Assembly: GCA_945957365.1 (NCBI GenBank)
Contig: CAMFKI010000001.1
Span: 124,001 to 188,000, forward strand
DNA from: an uncultured Alphaproteobacteria bacterium
GTDB taxonomy: Bacteria > Pseudomonadota > Alphaproteobacteria > Rhizobiales > Aestuariivirgaceae
Reading direction: 5' to 3'
DNA: 64,000 bases
Of this stretch, positions 59,121 through 64,000 are shown piece after piece. The notes below the pieces were generated by a model. That model did not search any database. It was not told where the DNA came from and saw only the letters and a list, made by a program, of their open reading frames with translations. A program made the translations under genes and the position numbers. Each line of letters opens with the position of its first letter. The first letter of the stretch is position 1.

Positions 59121-60353
59121 ATGACCCCCGAAGCCGCCCCCGCGCCGCGCCCGCAAACGCTGGACGAGGCACAGGCATTCATCAGGGCGAACTACCGCTG
59201 CACGCTCCCCACCGAGGCGCTCGATCTCGAAGATGCAGCAGGCCAGGTGCTGGCGGAGGCGGTCGTCGCACCCTGTGATCTCCCGCGCTTTGCGGCATCC
59301 GCCATGGACGGATTTGCCGTGCGCGAGGCCGACTTCCCGGATGGTCAGTCCACCATGCTGCGCATTGCGGGCACGGCGCGGGCCGGCCACCCCTTTGGCC
59401 GCAGGATCGAGGCTGGTGAGGCCGTCCGAATCTATACCGGCGCGGTCGTGCCCGAAGGCGCCGATCGCGTCATCATGCAGGAAGACTGCCGCATCGGGAG
59501 CGGAACCATCGTGGCCGATCTCGCCGGCAAGCGGAAACGCCATATCCGCCTTCCCGGGGAGGATGTTCGTTCGGGACAGCAGCTTCTGACAGCAGGCACC
59601 AGATTGTCGCCCGCCCACCTCGCGCTGCTCGGCGCCCTGCAGATTGCTACCGTGAAGGTGCGGCGCTGGCTGAGGGTGACCCTGATTTCGACCGGCGACG
59701 AACTCCGGCCTCCGGGCGAGGAGCTCGGAATGGGTCAGATCGTCGACAGCAATGGGCCCTATCTGCGCCGCATGCTCGAGCAGCTGAACTGCGACGTCGA
59801 CTTCCGTGGCATCGTCCCCGACCGACCCGACCTGCTTCTGGAGACACTCATCGCGGCGGCGCGCGACAGCGACCTGATCATCACCTCCGGCGGCGCCTCG
59901 GTGGGCGCCGAGGATCACCTGCGGAGCCTGATCGCCCGGCGCGGCTTCCTCGAATTCTGGAAGCTGCGCATGAAGCCCGGAAAGCCCGTGGGGCTCGGCG
60001 ACATCGACGACTGCCCGATCCTCGTGCTGCCGGGCAACCCGGTGGCCGCCGCCGTCAGCTTCCGGTTCCTCGGCCGGGTGTTGATTGCCGCGCTGTCGGG
60101 TGAAGGCAACTTCGGCATCGAATCATTGCGCCTGCCGCTCGCCGCTCCGGTCAGGAAGACCACCGACCGGCTCGAGATCCTGGCCGCGCGACTGGTTCGC
60201 GGTGCGCAGGGAAGGACGGAAATCGAGGTCCTGCCTGTCCAGGGATCCGCGAGCCTGCAGTCCCTCGCAATGGCGGAGGGCTGGGTTCTCATCCCGCCAT
60301 CGACGGGCGACAGCGCCAACGATGCCGTCGATTTCGTCACCGCGGGTAACTGA
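59121..60353 (+). CDS. moeA: Molybdopterin molybdenumtransferase MoeA-like
   Basis: A 410-residue MoeA. It inserts molybdate into adenylated molybdopterin to make molybdenum cofactor. Motifs: SAMDGFAVRE (residues about 66-75), RLPGEDVRSGQ, LISTGDEL, the MPT-binding ITSGGASVGAEDHL and PGNPVAAAVSF. The size and domain order (I to IV) are normal. No mog or moa gene is adjacent; it precedes an amidase and a polyamine-type ABC system on the same strand. A GAAGG site precedes the ATG. Whether it is the housekeeping copy or a dedicated paralogue cannot be told. Confidence 0.9.
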   Translation: MTPEAAPAPRPQTLDEAQAFIRANYRCTLPTEALDLEDAAGQVLAEAVVAPCDLPRFAASAMDGFAVREADFPDGQSTMLRIAGTARAGHPFGRRIEAGEAVRIYTGAVVPEGADRVIMQEDCRIGSGTIVADLAGKRKRHIRLPGEDVRSGQQLLTAGTRLSPAHLALLGALQIATVKVRRWLRVTLISTGDELRPPGEELGMGQIVDSNGPYLRRMLEQLNCDVDFRGIVPDRPDLLLETLIAAARDSDLIITSGGASVGAEDHLRSLIARRGFLEFWKLRMKPGKPVGLGDIDDCPILVLPGNPVAAAVSFRFLGRVLIAALSGEGNFGIESLRLPLAAPVRKTTDRLEILAARLVRGAQGRTEIEVLPVQGSASLQSLAMAEGWVLIPPSTGDSANDAVDFVTAGN

Positions 60354-60407
60354 AGCCATACCAAAATTGCAGTTGTGAGGGCGGCGGGAACGCGTTGTTG
60401 TGTACGC

Positions 60408-61919
60408 ATGCGCCTGCCCACCGAGGACGAGCTCAATACGATTGCCAAGTCTGTTGGCCTGAAGCTGTCGGCTTCGGAGCTTCTGAGCCTTGCCCGCCTG
60501 TCGAAGGCCATGCAGCCTGCCTATGAATGCCTGGCTCGGCAGGCCTCCGCCACGATTGCGACCGTGGGCCCGCGCGACGGCGGCCGGCCGCCCGACCCCG
60601 CCGCCAATCCGTTGAACGCCTGGGCCTGGATCACCGACATCACCGGAAAGGCAGAAGGTCCCCTCGCCGGTCGGCGCATCGCCATCAAGGACAACATCGC
60701 CGTCGCTGGCGTGCCCATGCGCAATGGCAGTCCGCTGCTGGACGGCTTCATCCCCGACGAAGATGCGACGGTGGTGACCCGCATCCTCGATGCCGGGGGC
60801 ATGATTGCCGGAAAGACGGTCTGTGAAGACCTCTGCTTCTCCGGCAGCAGCCACACCAGCACACCGGCACCGGTTCTCAATCCGCACGACCGGACGCGCT
60901 CCGCCGGGGGCTCGTCGAGTGGCAATGCGGCAGCCATTGCTGCGGGGGACATCACCATGGCGGTGGGTGGCGACCAGGGCGGCTCGGTCAGGACACCCGC
61001 GAGCTGGTGCGGCGTCGTAGGGCTCAAACCCACACATGGGCTGGTGCCCTACACCGGTGCCTTTCCGATCGAACCGTCATTCGACCACCTTGGTCCCATG
61101 GGCAAGACCGTGGACGACGTGGCCCTCCTGCTCTCCGTCATCGCCGGTCCAGACGGGCTCGACCCGCGCCAGCAGGACGTCGTGGTCCAGGATTATCTGT
61201 CAGCCCTCACCGAACCCGTTGCCGGCCTCAGGGTGGCCGTTGTGCGCGAAGGTTTCGGGCGGCCCGAAAGCGATCCCGTGAGCGATGCTGTGGTGAGGGC
61301 CGCCCTTGATGCCATGCGGGAGGCTGGTGCGGTTGTGGAGGACGTATCGTTGCCCGCGCACCTCGACGCCTATCACATCGGCTCCGTCGCCATATTCGAG
61401 GGAGCCGCCGCGTTCCTCTTTGCCGACAACCTGCTGGCAGCCGGGTTCAAGGGCTATTACCCAGAGAAGATGGCCGCTCACTGGGTGCGGGCCTGGCGCG
61501 AAAATCCGGACGGCCTGCCCGCCATCGGCAAGTTCGCGCTGCTGTTTGGCGCCCACGCCCGGCAGACGGGGCACGGCGCCACCTATGCCAAGGCCCAGAA
61601 CCTCCGCCGCATCATCCGTGCCGCCTATGATGGCATCCTCGACCGCTATGACGTGCTGGCGATGCCGACTTTGCCCTTTCCCGCGCCACTGCTGCCCGGT
61701 TCGGATGCAACGCTCGAGCAGGTGGTGGTCGCCGGTCTCGACATGGAGGGCAACACCGCGCCCTTCGACGCCAGCGGCCATCCGGCCATTTCAGTGCCCT
61801 GCGGGATGTGCCGCGGCCTGCCGGTGGGGCTGATGTTCGTCGGCCGCCATTTCGATGAAAGAAAAGTCTTGCGGGCCGCTGCAAGTTTCGAAAGGCTTGA
61901 AACCAGAATCCGGCAATAA
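60408..61919 (+). CDS. Amidase signature family enzyme
   Basis: A 503-residue amidase. The catalytic Lys is in RIAIKDNIAVAGVPM, the cis-Ser in SAGGSSSGNAAA and the nucleophile in VGGDQGGSVRTPAS. The N-terminal helical region of about 85 residues (LPTEDELNTIAKSVGLKLS) and the long C-terminal half fit the amidase group seen with nitrile or amide catabolism. The ATG at 60408 was chosen as it begins this region; a GTG at 60375 is possible. It lies between moeA and a spermidine/putrescine-type binding protein 20 bases downstream, so its substrate may be an imported amide. Confidence 0.88.
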   Translation: MRLPTEDELNTIAKSVGLKLSASELLSLARLSKAMQPAYECLARQASATIATVGPRDGGRPPDPAANPLNAWAWITDITGKAEGPLAGRRIAIKDNIAVAGVPMRNGSPLLDGFIPDEDATVVTRILDAGGMIAGKTVCEDLCFSGSSHTSTPAPVLNPHDRTRSAGGSSSGNAAAIAAGDITMAVGGDQGGSVRTPASWCGVVGLKPTHGLVPYTGAFPIEPSFDHLGPMGKTVDDVALLLSVIAGPDGLDPRQQDVVVQDYLSALTEPVAGLRVAVVREGFGRPESDPVSDAVVRAALDAMREAGAVVEDVSLPAHLDAYHIGSVAIFEGAAAFLFADNLLAAGFKGYYPEKMAAHWVRAWRENPDGLPAIGKFALLFGAHARQTGHGATYAKAQNLRRIIRAAYDGILDRYDVLAMPTLPFPAPLLPGSDATLEQVVVAGLDMEGNTAPFDASGHPAISVPCGMCRGLPVGLMFVGRHFDERKVLRAAASFERLETRIRQ

Positions 61920-61939
61920 CCAAAAACAGGGAGTGAAAC

Positions 61940-63040
61940 ATGTCGATCAGTCTCCATCGTCCCTCTCTTCGCATCAGCCGCCGCGGCGTCATCGGAGGGG
62001 CCTCCGCGGCAATGGCGCTGGGCGCCGCGGGCCGGTTCGGCCTGGCCCATGCCGACGACAACCAGCTCTCCATGATGGGCTGGGCGGACTACATCGCGCC
62101 CGATGACATCAAGGGCTGGGAAGAGGCCAACAAGGCCAAGCTCGTCTATGACAACTACGCGTCGAACGACGAGATGTACTCGAAGCTGCAGCTCGCGCAG
62201 GGCAACAGCGGCTACGACCTCGGCATGAACACCGACTTCATGATCAAGCTGCTGATCGACAAGGGGCTGATCCAGAAGCTGGACAAGTCGATGATTCCCA
62301 ATATCGGCAACATCCGTCCGGAATTCGCCCACCCCGACTTCGACCCGGACAATGCCTACACGGTGCCGAAGAGCACGGGTTCGGAAGGCTTCATCTATGA
62401 CAAGTCGGTGATCACGCGCCCGATGGCGACCTGGGCCGACTTCCTCGAGGCGATCGAGAACGAGGCTAGCGGCCAGGTATCGCTGCTCGACGACCCACTC
62501 GCCATCGCGCCCATCTTCTGGTCCAAGGGCGTGTCGTGGAATACCAAGGACGAGGCCGCGATCAAGGATGCCGAAACCCGCGTCGAGACGCTGGCCAAGC
62601 ACATCAAGGCCTTCAACTCCTACCCGGTTCAGGACGTCGCCTCGGGCTCGATCATTCTTGCGCAGTGCTGGAACGGCAACGCCAAGCAGGCCATCGATTC
62701 ATCGAAAAACAAGAACCTGGTGTTCGTCTATCCGGGCCCGATCTCGGAACTCTGGCTCGACAGCTACCATATCCCCGTCGGCGCCAAGAATCTGAAGGGT
62801 GCGCACTCCTGGATCAACTACGTGCTCGATCCGACGGTGGCGGCACGCGAGATCACCTATACCGGCTTCCTGTCGCCGATCACGAGTGCCGAAAAGCATC
62901 TCGATGCCGCGACGGCCGGCAGCGATCTCATCTTCCCACCGGCGGACGCCATCAAGCGCGGGGAGCGCACGCAGCGCAACGAGACCTACGATCGCCGGGT
63001 CGCAATATTGACGAAGTTCAAGGCCGCGGCAGCGCAGTAA
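61940..63040 (+). CDS. ABC transporter substrate-binding protein, PotD type
   Basis: A 366-residue periplasmic binding protein of the spermidine/putrescine (PotD/PotF) type. The signal sequence has a twin-arginine-like SRRGVIGGASAAMALGAAG, so Tat export is likely. The mature part begins LSMMGWADYIAPDDIKGWEEAN in part; YDLGMNTDFMIKLLIDKGLIQKLDKSMIPN in part and the STGSEGFIYDKSVI region match the family. The true ligand may be a related amine or an amidated compound. An AGGGAGTGAA site precedes the ATG, and potA-like follows. Confidence 0.88.
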   Translation: MSISLHRPSLRISRRGVIGGASAAMALGAAGRFGLAHADDNQLSMMGWADYIAPDDIKGWEEANKAKLVYDNYASNDEMYSKLQLAQGNSGYDLGMNTDFMIKLLIDKGLIQKLDKSMIPNIGNIRPEFAHPDFDPDNAYTVPKSTGSEGFIYDKSVITRPMATWADFLEAIENEASGQVSLLDDPLAIAPIFWSKGVSWNTKDEAAIKDAETRVETLAKHIKAFNSYPVQDVASGSIILAQCWNGNAKQAIDSSKNKNLVFVYPGPISELWLDSYHIPVGAKNLKGAHSWINYVLDPTVAAREITYTGFLSPITSAEKHLDAATAGSDLIFPPADAIKRGERTQRNETYDRRVAILTKFKAAAAQ

Positions 63041-63102
63041 GCGACGACAGCAGACAAGGGGTGCCGGGCTGTTCCGGCATCCTTTCCATTTGGGCGCGAT
63101 CA

Positions 63103-64000
63103 ATGGCAGCCGACGTCGAACTCGAGCGGGTAAGCAAGCTCTACGGCTCATTCAAGGCCGTCGATGACGTGACCCTGCGGATCCCCAAGGGTTCCTTCAT
63201 TTCGATCCTCGGATCCTCAGGAGCAGGAAAGTCAACCGTCCTGCGTATGATCGGAGGATTTGAATATCCCGACTACGGCACCGTGCGGATCGCCGGTCAG
63301 GATGTCACCATGCTGCCGCCCTACCGGCGCGACGTGAACACCGTGTTCCAGAACTACGCGCTGTTTCCCCACATGAACGCTGCCGAGAATGTCGCATATG
63401 GCCTGCGGCAGGACGGAGTTGCGGCGGAGGAGCGCAAGTCCAGGGTTCGCGAGGCCCTGCAGATGGTCGAGATGCTGCCCTACGCCATGCGCAAGCCGAA
63501 CGAGCTGTCAGGTGGCCAGCAGCAGCGCATCGCGCTTGCCCGTGCCCTCGTCAAGCGTCCCGCCGTGCTCCTCCTCGACGAGCCCCTGGGCGCCCTCGAC
63601 CGCAAGCTGCGCCAGCAGATGCAGGTGGAGCTCAAGCTCCTGCAGAGCCGGCTGGGTCTCACCTTCGTCTTCGTCACGCATGACCAGGAAGAGGCGCTGG
63701 CCATGTCGGACTCGATCGCGGTGATGCGCGACGGCAAGATCGAGCAGCTCGGCGGACCGACCGAACTCTATGACACGCCGGCCACTGCCTTCGTGGCAAG
63801 CTTCATCGGCGCGCAGAACTTCATCGCGGGCGATCGTGTGGACGATACCCTGCACATGAAGAGTGCCGAAGGCCTGAGCTTCGCCGCCGGCCAGGCCACG
63901 CCGCACCTTGGGCGCGGCGCCAGGGTGCTGGGAGCCGTCCGGCCCGAGAATGTCTTGGTGGCCGTGGAAGAGCCGCAGGCCGCCGCGAACCGCTTGAAAG
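63103..64000 (+). CDS. ABC transporter ATPase, PotA type, truncated by the window edge
   Basis: Only the first 299 codons are in view. Walker A is [10 protein letters not shown] (residues 36-45), the Q-loop [12 protein letters not shown], the signature [16 protein letters not shown], Walker [12 protein letters not shown] and the switch His [11 protein letters not shown]. The C-terminal TOBE region begins [18 protein letters not shown]. It follows the binding-protein gene by 62 bases. Permease genes are expected beyond the edge. No stop occurs before position 64000. Confidence 0.92.
   Translation, partial: MAADVELERVSKLYGSFKAVDDVTLRIPKGSFISILGSSGAGKSTVLRMIGGFEYPDYGTVRIAGQDVTMLPPYRRDVNTVFQNYALFPHMNAAENVAYGLRQDGVAAEERKSRVREALQMVEMLPYAMRKPNELSGGQQQRIALARALVKRPAVLLLDEPLGALDRKLRQQMQVELKLLQSRLGLTFVFVTHDQEEALAMSDSIAVMRDGKIEQLGGPTELYDTPATAFVASFIGAQNFIAGDRVDDTLHMKSAEGLSFAAGQATPHLGRGARVLGAVRPENVLVAVEEPQAAANRLK

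Overview
The window is a high-GC stretch of an alphaproteobacterial chromosome, most likely from the order Hyphomicrobiales (Rhizobiales). The evidence is the purL-bolA-grxD block, a CckA-type hybrid kinase close to recA, alaS and icd, a LexA site of the GTTC-N7-GTTC type, and rhizobial-style mosaic palindromes between genes. Genes are dense and often overlap by 1-4 bases. No tRNA, rRNA, CRISPR array, insertion sequence or phage gene was recognised. All functions below are read from the sequence; no database search was run.

Layout. 0-14 kb: purine synthesis (purL), BolA and a CGFS glutaredoxin, then a transporter run (an EamA exporter, a double-length EamA protein, an MFS carrier), usg, a haem-dependent N-demethylase-like protein, and two NCS2 nucleobase permeases flanking an exported Cache-domain protein. 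14-25 kb: rpsD, an orphan sugar-type ABC permease, murI-trmJ, a homocysteine methyltransferase-like gene, two MFS exporters, a glycosyltransferase, and a two-gene pair (HD oxygenase plus 2-oxoglutarate dioxygenase) matching the TmpB/TmpA phosphonate pathway. 25-41 kb: housekeeping core with icd, kup between two GFA-family genes, alaS, recA with an SOS box, an amidase, a GNAT protein, cckA, a FliO-like gene, a PPi-dependent phosphofructokinase and a small cytochrome c. 41-52 kb: modBC without modA, a short ModE, a PfkB kinase, a LysR/DoxX/Xi-class GST group, secreted small proteins, a subtilase with C-terminal repeats and an outer-membrane beta-barrel. 52-64 kb: two tandem aldehyde dehydrogenases, a frameshifted bestrophin, chorismate mutase, a third aldehyde dehydrogenase with DUF779, moeA, an amidase, and the start of a polyamine-type ABC system that runs off the right edge.

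The main new observation is a set of ModE-type operators (arms CGTTATA and TATAACG, always 10 bases apart). They lie upstream of modBC, the tandem aldehyde dehydrogenases, aldB-DUF779 and moeA, in the same window as a ModE protein that has only the DNA-binding domain. This suggests a molybdate regulon that includes molybdenum-free aldehyde dehydrogenases.

The intergenic regions carry two families of mosaic repeat, called A and B here. They differ in sequence but share one fold plan: an outer stem, two hairpins and an inner stem, so each could form a four-way junction.
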